A stretch of 64,000 nt of DNA from Crambe crambe (taxonomy: Eukaryota; Porifera; Demospongiae; Poecilosclerida; Crambeidae). Below are positions 23,621-33,773 of the stretch, in pieces. Location of the stretch: contig OZ004596.1 of assembly GCA_963924555.1 (NCBI GenBank), positions 1,612,001 to 1,676,000 on the forward strand, in the 5' to 3' direction. Below the pieces are notes generated by a model. It was not told the DNA's origin. It worked only from the letters and a program-made list of their open reading frames with translations, and ran no database searches. The position numbers were made by a program, and so were the translations under genes. How positions within the stretch are numbered: the stretch's first letter is position 1; each line of letters opens with the position of its first letter.

Positions 23621-24190
23621 TTTTTTGGTGTTTTCTTCGAGTTTTTGTGGCATAAACTGTAGATGTTATTTGACAATAATAATGGTACGGTGCCATTTTT
23701 TTAATAACTAGATCGTCAAAAAGTGGGTACGTAACGTATTAATTTCCTGATTATTTTACGGTCCCGATTTCCAAGCAAAGCAGGCCTGTAGCATATCATT
23801 CTATTACTAGAAGGTGTAAGTTTCTTTTGAGCATAAAAAATAATGATTATAACTTGTATGCTTCGATATCATTTTTTCCTTTGGACTCGCTATTAATTGT
23901 ACACCAAAGGTTAGAAGTATACTAAAACAGTCATCAGCCAGCTCTTCAAGGCTTATTTGAAGTGACTTCTCTCCATATTCGAGAGCAATTTTAAAAGTTC
24001 AAACAGTACACATGCGTAGTAGTCGGTTTACGGATATGACGCCTGGCGTTTGCAAGATTCCCGCACCGGGCGCGGAGTAATTTGCAAACCTCCATGCGCG
24101 CATGCGCAGTAAAAGTTCCGTTCCGTGAAATAGGGTCCCGGAACCGTTCCCGTTCCGTTCCGTAGAATAGTGAGGCCTGTAATATTGTCA
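23621..24190. mobile_element. Insertion in unit 2, probable transposon remnant
   Basis: DNA with no counterpart in unit 1 separates the gap from sequence again matching unit 1 (about 24190). Its right edge reads, in reverse complement, GGCCTCACTATTCTACGG, followed by GGAACGGAACGGGAACGG-type repeats. That resembles the GGCCACTATT end of the MITE at 39880-40211. The left end lies in the gap or is not visible, so the element type is inference. No open frame of interest. Confidence 0.4.
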
Positions 24191-24273
24191 CCATACACGC
24201 AGTCTTCATACGTGAGGATGTAAACAAAAGCTGAGAGGAAAATGAAGAAGCCAAAAAGAGATAGAGATAGAGG

Positions 24274-25895
24274 ATGGACTCTACTACTTCTACTAGGAGT
24301 AGTAGAGCATTAGTTCGAGTGGCTAAGCAGGTGGAAAACATTCGAGATGTAGCTGGTGTTGTATTGATATTGAACCACTCGAATCTCCAAGAAGTTCCTG
24401 ATGTGATGGTTTACGACGACTACTGCAGGGAATATCTCCGCGAGTTGTGCCTGAAAAACAATCAAATAAAACTCATGGTATGTGGTATTCCAGTGAGACG
24501 AGCTGAAGACTCATTATAGTATTTTAATCATAGAATGGGATCGAAAAGTTAAAAATGCTGTCTAAACTTTATCTCCCTTCAAATAGTTTGAAAGAGCTCC
24601 CTGATGGTAAGGACTATGCAGCATTGTATCATGTGATATGATAACTTTTTTTCTCTCTTGTGATAAGAGCTGGCTGCTCTTCCTTCTCTGACTCTTGTTG
24701 ATGTGTCAAGCAATCACATAACCTACATTCCTCCTTCTGTGGCTAAAATGAAGCATCTTCAAGAGCTAAACATTGGAGATAACTCGCTCAAACACTTGCC
24801 TGATGGTAAAGAAGATCCTAAGTTTTGTAATCCATTCTTTTTTCATTACTGCTGCATGTAGGATTGTGGAAAGTGAGCAAGCTGAAAAAACTCATCGCTC
24901 ATGGAAACCAACTTCAAAACATATCCAGTGAAATTGTACACTGCCAGTCTCTTGTCAGACTCATTCTGGACTGCAACTTGATATCCAACCTTCCAGTACA
25001 AGTGACCAAGCTTCGTAACTTAAAGTATCTCTCCCTCTCTGGGAATGATCTGAAATTGCTCCCCAGTGGTACATAGCTAGGTGTATGGAATTGCTGTCTA
25101 TTATTTTTTCTTTGTTGTTGTTGTTGTTGTTGTTGTTGTGGTGGTTGTCATTTCTGGAGACATGGCTAAATGTAGACCATTATTTTTAGGACTTGTGTTG
25201 GAATCCTTGCTGGTGGACACGAACCCTTCCCTTAGCTGTATTCCTGTATCCCTTGCCTCCACATCATGGTGGGGTACTTTAGGTGCCGAAGGTTGTCCTG
25301 TGCACATACATGAAGAAATGCTCAACTTTTTGAAGCCTCTGAACACATGCACACGTATTCCATCACTGACTGAAATTACAGCTCGGTTCTTGCATATGTA
25401 TTTAAAGGGTGAGTTATATTATAATTTACATGCTGTGACTATAGGACCCCTCAGACAGGTGAGCAGAGGACACCTTTTCTCGGTCTCATTGCAATATAAA
25501 TTTATGTGTGCATGTATGTGTATTCCTTTACCCTTGAAATTCAACAAGGACTTCTTTAATAATAATTATGTGGACCCCAAAGTTATACTCCCCCCTCTGT
25601 TCTCTCTACTTTCAACCATGCAGATTCTCTCAGAGATAATCTTGTTTTGTGGTTGCCCAAGAAGCTCTGTTTCATGCTTCAGCTTCCTTCAGGGCTCGAG
25701 GACTGGTTGATACCATCTGGGAAGTGTTCCTTTCACCTCTGCCGAGGAGCCTATTTCAAACATCACTATTCCATGCGCACTTCAGGATTCTTCTACAAGA
25801 TGTTGACTGCTGGAGTCTGCAAACCAAATAGCTTAGCCTTATCCATTGACTGCTGCTCAACACAATGTGCAATGTATTATTTCACTGCCTTTTGA
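24274..25895 (+). CDS. LRRC28 paralogue, tandem copy 2
   Basis: All six exons of the 17586-19216 gene are present with the same junctions and open frame (first exon 24274-24477, last ending in a TGA at 25893-25895), again 370 residues. A few substitutions are visible in the first LRRs (VQVAK to VRVAK, NNSNLQ to NHSNLQ, DVVVYD to DVMVYD) and in exon 4 (ELWKVSKLEKLNAQ to GLWKVSKLKKLIAH). Domain structure is the same: LRRs and a C-terminal Cys region ending CCSTQC. It lacks the ELP1-shared promoter, so its expression may differ from copy 1. It is the only one of the three duplicated genes in unit 2 that stayed open. Confidence 0.82.
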
Positions 25896-25963
25896 ACTTT
25901 TTAAAAATTATTACCGACTCCATCTGTAGCTATTACTTCATTCTAGAAGCTTGAAAACAAGCC

Positions 25964-28095
25964 ATGAAATGTGTGTATATAGTTAGCTTGCTTCAAGTCG
26001 CCTGCAGTTCTCTGGACAAAGGTAAGCTGATCACCACATGCGCAATAACTGGCTGGATACCTTTGTGAGTACAATAGTATAGCTACACATCTTTTAAACT
26101 CTTTTATCTTGCAGGAAGAGTTCCAGCAATGGGGTGGAACACATGGTGCACTATAGCTAGTTGCTGTATCCATACGGTGGCTGCACCACTTTAGACACCA
26201 CTTGGAAATAATTATTCTAGCTCCAACTTTTTGCATTTCAGGCACTTCTAATTGAAGAGGTCCATTTACCGATTCTCTTTGCCAATGTGTCTAGGCTCAT
26301 GTATACATCACTAGATTACACATACAGCCATCATGCAAATAATTATTTCAGTGCAGATGTGGGAGGGACTATTGTGATGCAGAAGAGATAATGGCTATAG
26401 CTGATGCCATGGCCAGTAATGGCATGAAGACGAATACATCAACTTGGATGGTAAAAAGTCATCTGCATGCATTATACATAGCTATACATGTATATACCTA
26501 CATAGACTGCTGGGCTGACAAGAGATGTGAGGACGGTTCCATTCTACCAGACGTGAAACAGTTTCCCAAGTAAATCAATGCTAATTGTTAAAAATCAATT
26601 AGGTAGTCATGTTTACCCAGTGGACTGGTGCCTGTTATAAACTATGTCGAATCCAAAGGCTTTAAATTTGGGCTGGTAAGTTAATCTTATTGTTGTTGTT
26701 GTTGTTGTTATTGTTATCATTGTTATTTATTCATATAGCTACATATTAGTGATATTTTTTTTGTACACACAGTACACAGATGCCGGGACATATACTTGCA
26801 GTCAAGGTGGAAGAGACCACAAGATCCTTGGAAGTTATGGCCACTACAAGCAAGATGCTTCAACTTACGCTGACTGGGGAGTTGAATGTAAGAAATGTAG
26901 TCTTGTATCGTGTGCTAGGCTACATATGCATACACCATTGCAATGGCTTTGAGCTATAGTTTTATTATACTCTCCTTCTAATTGTGCATCAGATGTGAAG
27001 ATGGATTGGTGTAATACAAAAGTCAATGGAACGATATTAGACCCCAAGGTTCAATATGCTCAAATGGTAATCTATGATAATCAGTACATCCTCATCATAC
27101 CCCTAACATGAATATTCCATAACTTCTGTTTTCCTGCACTTCTATTCTCAATCATCAGCCCTCAATGAGACGGACAAGGCTATGCTTGTGAATGGGGAGT
27201 CGAAGATCCCTGGGATTGGATGGCCCAGTATGCCAATTCCTGGAGGAGTGGTCCTGATCATCATGACAATTGGAAGTCCACTGCTAGCATCATTGAAATC
27301 AATGCTGACAAAGGCAGGTATAGTGACCTTATTGCTAGTCTTGTGAGTAAATCATATTACTAATTGAAACATAATGGACTGGTCACAATTTCTTCAGGTC
27401 TAGGAGGGTGGAATGATGCTGATTTCCTCACGACTGGGGGACAAGGGTGTGAGGATAACACTCCCTTACAGCACTGCCCTGGATCATGGCTTCTTCCCTT
27501 ATTGTCTCCACTGACATATGCAATATGACTGACATAATGAACTAGTGCATAGCTAGTCTGGTAGCACCAACCCTTTACCTTTTTTATCTCGCCCCCAAGA
27601 AAAAGGCGGTAAAGGGTCAGTGCTGCCAGACTAACCTGCCCCACAGGTCCTTCTGAATAGAAACCTGATAGCAGTGAACCAGGACAAGTTAGGGAAAGGA
27701 GGCAACAGAATTGGTTGCCCACAGGGTTCCGAATACTGCCAAGTGTGGGTCAAAGAGCTTTCTGGGGGTTCCTAATTCCTATGCTGTAGCCCTCTATAAT
27801 TCTGTAAGATGAAGACTTGCATCCACATTAGGGTATCATACAATAGCTTGCATCCACATTAGGGTATACAATAGCTTGCATCCACATTACAATAGCATGG
27901 ATTGATGATATAGGGTTCTGAAGACAGCACTATCGAAACGAATTTAAGTATGATCAATATGATAGAAACAGTCACATTTGTTGACCTTTGGACCTCAGAA
28001 AGGATTAATATCATGCTCTTCTTCATTCACTCGCTCACAGATATAGCACCCATGTTGCTGCACATGAAGCCAAAGCTTACCAAGTATTGAAATAG
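25964..28095 (+). pseudogene. Alpha-galactosidase copy 2, disrupted
   Basis: Exon-by-exon copy of 19313-21987 with lesions. The 6-nt microexon region is deleted. The donor after the NTWC exon is lost, because TGCACACTTGGAAG is shortened to TGCACTATAGC. The exon with MASNGMK has a ~10-bp frameshifting deletion before YINLD. The NACEW exon lost bases (ctatgcttgtgaa). About 60 bp are missing from the HCPGETD...MWC exon, and the exon with GTYDCPQG is shortened. With several independent frameshifts a functional enzyme is very unlikely. The signal-peptide exon and catalytic YVKMDWC exon remain readable. Confidence 0.88.
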
Positions 28096-28167
28096 CTGCT
28101 GACTAAAATCTGAACTAACTACATAACAGTGACACTGTTGCATTTTTTATTAAACAAATAATATTTG

Positions 28168-28487
28168 CTACTCATCAACTTTGATACTCTGTGATAATGG
28201 ACTCAGTTGTTGTCCATCAGTAGGGACCTTGTACACCGCCATGGCTCGGCCTTGCCCGCCCCACTGCCGTGGGCATTTTCGGACAGGCTTAAAGAGAACA
28301 AACTTGATAATAAGTTCTGCACAGCTTCTGTTGAAGTTCACTAACCCTTTACCGACATCAACACTGTCAAACAGGTCCAGAATTGGCCCAGCCCAAAACA
28401 CATTGGATTTCTCATTGGCAGAATCCTTCTGCAAGTTGAGCGTGTTCAGTTGAAAACAGACAAAGGTGAATTTCTTGCCATTCGTGA
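28168..28487 (-). pseudogene. MRPS30 3'-end fragment
   Basis: Duplicate of the last ~105 codons of the intact gene at 29820-30986 (readable as SNVFWAGPILDLFDSVDVG and IIKFVLFKPVRKCPRQWG), ending abruptly at ttcgtga. There it joins alpha-galactosidase intron sequence. No start or N-terminal domain, so it is a by-product of the second duplication. Confidence 0.9.
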
Positions 28488-30139
28488 ATGGTACTCAATG
28501 ATAATCAGTACATCCTCATCATACCCCTAACATGAATATTCCATAACTTCTGCACTTCTAATTCTCAGTCATCAGCCCTCAATGAGACGGGCAAGGCTAT
28601 ATTTTTCAATGCTTGTGAATGGGGAGTCGAAGACCCTTGGGATTGGATGGCCCAGTATGCCAATTCCTGGAGGAGTGGACCCGATCATCATGACGATTGG
28701 AAGTCCACTGCTAGCATCATCGAAATCAATGCTGACAAAGGAAAATTTGCAGGTATAGTGATTTAGTACTGAACTTTACCTTATTGCTAGTCTTGTCACA
28801 ATTTCTTCAGGTCCAGGCGGGTGGAATGATGCCGATTTCCTCATGACTGGGGGACAAGGGTGTGAGGATAACGCTCCCCTACAGCACTGCCCTGGGGAGA
28901 CTGATGTAGAGTACAAGACAGAGTTCACTATGTGGTGCATCATGGCTTCTTCCCTTATCGTCTCCACTGATATACGCAATATGACTGACATAATGAAAGA
29001 GGTAGAGCTAGTGTATGGCTAGTCTGGTGGCACTGACCCTTTACCTCTTTTTTTCTTGCTCCAAGAAAAAAGAGGTAAAGGGTTGGTGCCACCAGACTAG
29101 TATAGTGTATATAGCTAGTGGTATCTTTCCCAAAAGCAAGAATCATACTAATACTTCTATCCCACAGGTCCTTCTGAATAGAAACCTGATAGCAGTGAAC
29201 CAGGACAAGTTAGGGAAAGGAGGCAACAGAATTGGAACCTACGACTGCCCACAGGGCTCCGAGTACTGCCAAGTGTGGGCCAAAGAACTTTCTGGGGGTT
29301 CCTATGCTGTAGCCTTCTATAATTCTGTAAGATGAAGACTTGTATCCACATTAGGGTATCATACAATAGCTTGGATCCACATTAGGGTTCTGTAAGGTTG
29401 AAGACTTGCATCCACATTAGGGTATCATACAATAGCTTGGATCCACATTAGGGATTGAGACTTACATCCACATTAGAGGGTATCATACAATAGCTAGTAC
29501 TAATGTTATGTATGGATTGATGATATAGGGTTCTGAAGACAGCACTATTGAAATGAGTTTAAGTATGATCAACATGACAGGAACGGTCACATTTGTTGAC
29601 CTTTGGACCTCGGAAAGGATTAATGTCACTGACAAGTGAGAGTAATATTATACTGCACAATTGCATGCTCTCCTTCACCCACTTGTTCACAGATATAGCA
29701 CCCATGTTGCTGCACATGAAGCCAAAGCTTACCAAGTATTGAAATAGCTGCTGACTAAAATCTGAACTGACTACATAACAGTGACACTGTTGCATTTTTT
29801 ATTAAACAAATAATATTTGCTACTCATCAACTTTGATACTCTGTGATAATGGACTCAGTTGTTGTCCATCAGTAGGGACCTTGTACACTGCCATGGCTCG
29901 GCCTTGCCCACCCCACTGCCGCGGGCGTTTTCGGACAGGCTTATGGAGAACAAACTTGATAATAAGTTCTGCACAGCTTCTGTTGAAGTTCACTAACCCT
30001 TTACCGACATCTACACTGTCAAACAGGTCCAGAATTGGCCCGGCCCAAAACACATTGGATTTCTCATCGGCAGAATCCTTCTGCAAGTTGAGGGTGTTCA
30101 GTTGAAAACAGACAAAGGTGAATTTCTTGCCATTCGTGA
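28488..30139. repeat. Second tandem duplication (alpha-galactosidase 3' half + MRPS30 end)
   Basis: The segment 27064-28487 is repeated here. The junction at about 28487/28488 is visible as MRPS30 sequence (cattcgtga) fused to intron sequence atgataatcagtacatcctc, which also occurs after 27072. This copy has fewer lesions than 27064-28487, so it is closer to the ancestral sequence. Confidence 0.85.
28569..29747 (+). pseudogene. Alpha-galactosidase 3' half, copy 3
   Basis: Exons equivalent to 9-13 of the complete gene are present and open (SALNETGKAIFFNACEWG, GGWNDADFLMTGGQGCED, YDCPQGSEYCQVWAKELSG), down to a stop at 29745-29747. Exons 1-8, including the signal peptide and nucleophile exon, are absent immediately upstream. 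It could only be expressed if spliced to the upstream broken copy, whose 5' exons are themselves frameshifted. Confidence 0.85.
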
Positions 30140-30986
30140 CGATCCCTTGAGTCACAAGTGGGTATGGAAGATCATCGTCAATCTTGATCCCATTCTGGAC
30201 AGCTTCAGCAGCTGACTGGGAGAAGAGTTGAATTAAACCGTGAGTGTAAAGTTGTTCTGGAGTGCAGTTCTTCTGCTCTATCATAAACGTGGTATGAGCC
30301 ATACTAAATGGAGCAAATCTTCGACAGCCTCCAAACGGCAAGATTTGATCAAAGCTGCGTTTGAAGAGACCAAGATGAAGAGGAGTGTACTGCACTGGAG
30401 ATAAGCCATCTCCAATGAAATTCATATCACAAAATAGACCCAGACCACTCTCTGTGTGCAGAACAAAAAGAGGCTGTGTCCGAGAAATATAATTCTCTCC
30501 ATTTCTCCTCCAGTAAGTCTCCAAGTTTGGTTTGAGAGTGATATGGGAGTTGGAAATGTGATGGAAATTATTACCCACTGACCATACACTGGTCAGCACA
30601 CTCTGCAAGAGTCCTTCTATGAAATCACAGCTGTATACCCCCTTCCAAAATGGCTTCTTTTTCACTTGGTATGCAAGAAAGTCACAGGCCCGTTCTTCGA
30701 AATCATTTACAACAGATTCATTGGGAAGACTCATGGATGTTATGCACTCTGGTAGATCTCTCACCAGTGCGGATTTTGCGAGCCATTGATGTTTGATGAG
30801 GGGATCCACGATTTCAGTGTGGGGATGAACCACAAAACACTTCCTCCACAGCTTTGATGGCCCTAAAATGTGAGGAGGCTTCTTTACTGGAACGTGCACG
30901 TAGCCATAGTTCCTGCATTTACTCAGTAGAAGTCGATACTCAGGAAGTAAAGGACACCTTCTTCTAGTCCATTGCCACATGGCCAT
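29820..30986 (-). CDS. MRPS30: Mitochondrial ribosomal protein mL65 (MRPS30/PDCD9)
   Basis: Intronless 388-codon gene. The N terminus MAMWQWTRRRCPLLPEYRL is basic and suits mitochondrial import. Conserved blocks include RACDFLAYQVKKKPFW, PLFKRSFDQ-like FKRSFDQILPFGGCRRF followed by MAHTTFMI, and QGIVTNGKKFTFVCFQLNTL followed by SNVFWAGPILDLFDSVDV, all placed as in human MRPS30. The protein belongs to the mL37/mL65 pair of the large mitoribosomal subunit; the HTxF and QLNTL contexts favour mL65. It is a little shorter than human (439), which has an acidic insertion. It converges on the alpha-galactosidase copies, and its 3' end was duplicated at 28168-28487. Confidence 0.82.
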   Translation of the reverse strand: MAMWQWTRRRCPLLPEYRLLLSKCRNYGYVHVPVKKPPHILGPSKLWRKCFVVHPHTEIVDPLIKHQWLAKSALVRDLPECITSMSLPNESVVNDFEERACDFLAYQVKKKPFWKGVYSCDFIEGLLQSVLTSVWSVGNNFHHISNSHITLKPNLETYWRRNGENYISRTQPLFVLHTESGLGLFCDMNFIGDGLSPVQYTPLHLGLFKRSFDQILPFGGCRRFAPFSMAHTTFMIEQKNCTPEQLYTHGLIQLFSQSAAEAVQNGIKIDDDLPYPLVTQGIVTNGKKFTFVCFQLNTLNLQKDSADEKSNVFWAGPILDLFDSVDVGKGLVNFNRSCAELIIKFVLHKPVRKRPRQWGGQGRAMAVYKVPTDGQQLSPLSQSIKVDE

Positions 30987-33773
30987 TATTTTCGGATAAT
31001 ATGAACGAAATTTTTTCCTTACTGACTGCTAAAGTAGAATGGGTCTGGCTTGCGAGACTAGCTGGATTTGGCTGGCTGTCTGAATTATCTCTGTGAGTAC
31101 TGTATAATATTGAAGTCAAAGCCGAAGTCAAAGGTTTTTTTAAAGAGTTGGTAAAGGATCATTATTTCAGCAGATCTCTAGCTAGCTAGCAGGCTAGCTC
31201 TAGCTCTATTAATTGCACGCTGGTTGAGATATGCACATGCATGCCACATGCACATTCAAGCCATGTGATTTATGTACAGTCATGTCACATACTAGTGCAT
31301 GACACCTGAGTACCTCCTGAGCTTGTAGTTCCTCAACAGGTCTTCTCTCAATTCATGACATTGCCACAAATATTATTAAGCATCCATTTCCCAAATAGAT
31401 CACGATAAACAACTTACATAAGTGCAGCACATTCAACTTGCAGGGGCAGAAATTATCAGCTCACTTCACAAACTTGTTTACATGATGACTTGTCTGCCAC
31501 AAATATTAAGTATCCATTTCCCAAATAGATCATAGTAAGTTACAAAGATTCAGCTAGCTCATTTCACAGATTATGTGGTCATGAACTGATGATTTGTCTG
31601 CCACAAATATTAAGTATCCATTTCCCAAATATGCCCATGATTTTTTTTTTCTAATATGAAAATAGCATGAAAATACAATGGTGGCCATGAAAAGGCCATG
31701 AGAATGACATGAAAAATAATGGTAATTCCATTTCTTTTTCACATACACTCAATGCTATGAAATGTTAACGTACAACACATGAAAAGTCTAGTAAAAATCC
31801 TAGATTTTTATATGAGTTTTCATGGAGTTTTCATGGGATTCAACTAGTGGTGTATATAGATCATAGCAAGCAAGCTACGTATGTTCAGCACATTCAACCA
31901 GCTCACTTCACAGATTATGTGGTCATCAACTTGCAACTCTGTCCTTACATGATGGCTTGTCTCGTACTCTGCCCCCTCCCTCTGTGGCTCATGCTGTCTT
32001 CTATAAACAGATTGTATCATTTGTAGTTGTGTGGAGAGGAAGGATGCAGCAGCACAAGATGAGCTTAATAACTGCAAGAGGTGATATAACCACACAGAGG
32101 ATCTGATTGAGATAAATGGCCGTAAGTGGTGATATCAGATCTGATTTGTTAAGAACACAAATATAGTCAAGGATGTATAGTGCTTCATCCTTTCAGAAGA
32201 TAATCATTGGCACGAGTGATTGAGTAGTCAAGGGTGTATAGTTCCGAAGATAATTATTATTGGACCACAAAAGATTTAGAGTTACAGCTATTTAATGGTT
32301 TAATTAACAGATATGGCAATTTCGTGTTACATTTGGCAGCAGTTAGGCAAAACATGTCAAGCCATAAGTTCGAGTCCTATTAGTAACATATGGTGTTATC
32401 CATTCTATCTGAACTCACAGCACTCAAATTACCCTGGAAGTGGACTCTAGGCCTGCTTAGTGCACAGGCATCCAGGTACTTGTGACTATTTAGTGCCACA
32501 GCAGCGATATGATTTCATTTGCATATTTCAAGCAAGGAGAGAATTTGTGTTATGGAATTATTTACTAAAGAAATTCACTCAGATCTTGAGAATTGTGTTT
32601 GAAACTTCCTTGCTGCAATACTGCAGCATAATAAACAACAGTGAACCTGGTTTTCATATTAAACTTAGCTTTGGTCAGAATGTGGCGAAGGGAGGAAGGA
32701 AGTGGTTACCACAGACAGGAAGGGTGTGTTACCTCAGTTGGTCAGTCCTGTGCAGTGATAGGTGTTCAAAAAAGGAAATGTTAGCAGGATCGAATTTTGT
32801 GGTGAAGGACAGTGCTAGAAGGATGCATTCCTATGGTAATTAAAGTTGCTTAGAGACAGTTGAGATGTTTCAGGTCTGTTTCGCTTTGTTATATGCACAT
32901 CTGCAGGATCAAATTTTGTGGAAAGATTCCTAATAATCATGCATTCCTATACAGTTTGTGTCTGTTTCCCTTTGTTATATGCACATTTGCCAGGTGGTGA
33001 AGTTCCAAGCATCCCTATGTGCACAGAGACAGTTGAGATGTTTCATGTCTGTTTCGCTTTGTTATATGCACATCTCCCAGGTGGTGAAGTTCCTAAATGA
33101 TTAATTAAGCATCCCTATGTGCACAGAGACAGTATCATATGCACATCTCGTGCAGTTAGTTAAAAGGTTTTGTGTTCATTCCGCCCAATTCTAGGAACTT
33201 AATTTACCAATTTACTATGTTTCATACCTGAGTCTCTCACATGAAAGGTGCGTGGTGTATGAAAACATGCACTTTGACTAGCTCTAGTGCAACTCTGAGG
33301 GACCTACCCTTTTATTATAATCATAATTATACTGTGTACTTTATAAACAAATAATAGATTTCTTGGCCAATTCATTCTGTGGGAATTGCTCATAACATTG
33401 ATTGTTACTGATAATTTATTTATGATACTAATTCTGACTCTTATTTAGGTGTGAATTTTGACGAAACACTGCCCCACCTTTCAAATGTGGCCGGTATAGC
33501 GCAAATTGTTACGCAAGACCAAGTCTTACATGATCGTACTTCCTGTATACGTCCTGCGTGACCTTGGCATCGGACAATGGGACATTCATTAATGATGTTA
33601 TTAATAAGTCTTCCTTAAGTTCGTTTTCCCCTTCAGACCAGTCAAGACAAAACAAGGAAAATTTGTGCACAGAGTGGATATAAAGAGCATGAACAGGTGC
33701 CAAGTGACACAATTTCACTTATTACTGCAGTTACAACTCATTTTCGCCTGTACATCAGAAACAAAAACCTAAA
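30987..33773. other. Gene-poor intergenic region with degenerate repeats
   Basis: 2.8 kb without a convincing gene. 31370-31640 contains three degenerate copies of a ~50-bp unit (ccacaaatattaagtatcc, atttcccaaatagatca), and related sequence recurs near 31860-31950 (cagcacattcaac, agctcacttcacaga). 32850-33150 contains about four partial copies of a unit with agacagttgagatgtttca and ttgttatatgcacatct. Frames at 32460-32843 and elsewhere have no domain-like features and no splice partners I can support. Confidence 0.6.
33358..33393 (+). pseudogene. 36-bp relic of a thioester-reductase motif
   Basis: The stretch starting gatttcttggccaattcatt matches 48338-48373 in the reductase gene downstream with few mismatches and would read FLGQFILWELL. 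Flanking DNA does not match. It may be a captured filler fragment or the last trace of another reductase gene; chance is possible but unlikely. Confidence 0.4.

Larger units (their letters stand above)
22059..28165. repeat. Tandem segmental duplication, unit 2
   Basis: Second copy of 15855-22058, interrupted by the 200-base gap and an unrelated insertion (~23621-24190). Contents are a dead ELP1 5' fragment, intact LRRC28 and a broken alpha-galactosidase. The right end is where homology to the alpha-galactosidase 3' flank (tttgctactcat) passes into MRPS30-derived sequence. Confidence 0.88.

Noticed and set aside
32360..32385. aagttcgagtcctattag as a tRNA T-arm
   Set aside because: No matching acceptor, D-arm or anticodon stem can be folded around it.
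32460..32843. 127-codon plus-strand frame in the gene-poor region
   Set aside because: No signal, domain, splice partner or paralogue; consistent with chance in non-coding DNA.
31370..33150. CRISPR-like array from the dispersed ~50-115-bp repeats
   Set aside because: Repeats are degenerate, irregularly spaced and in animal DNA; no unique spacers of constant length.
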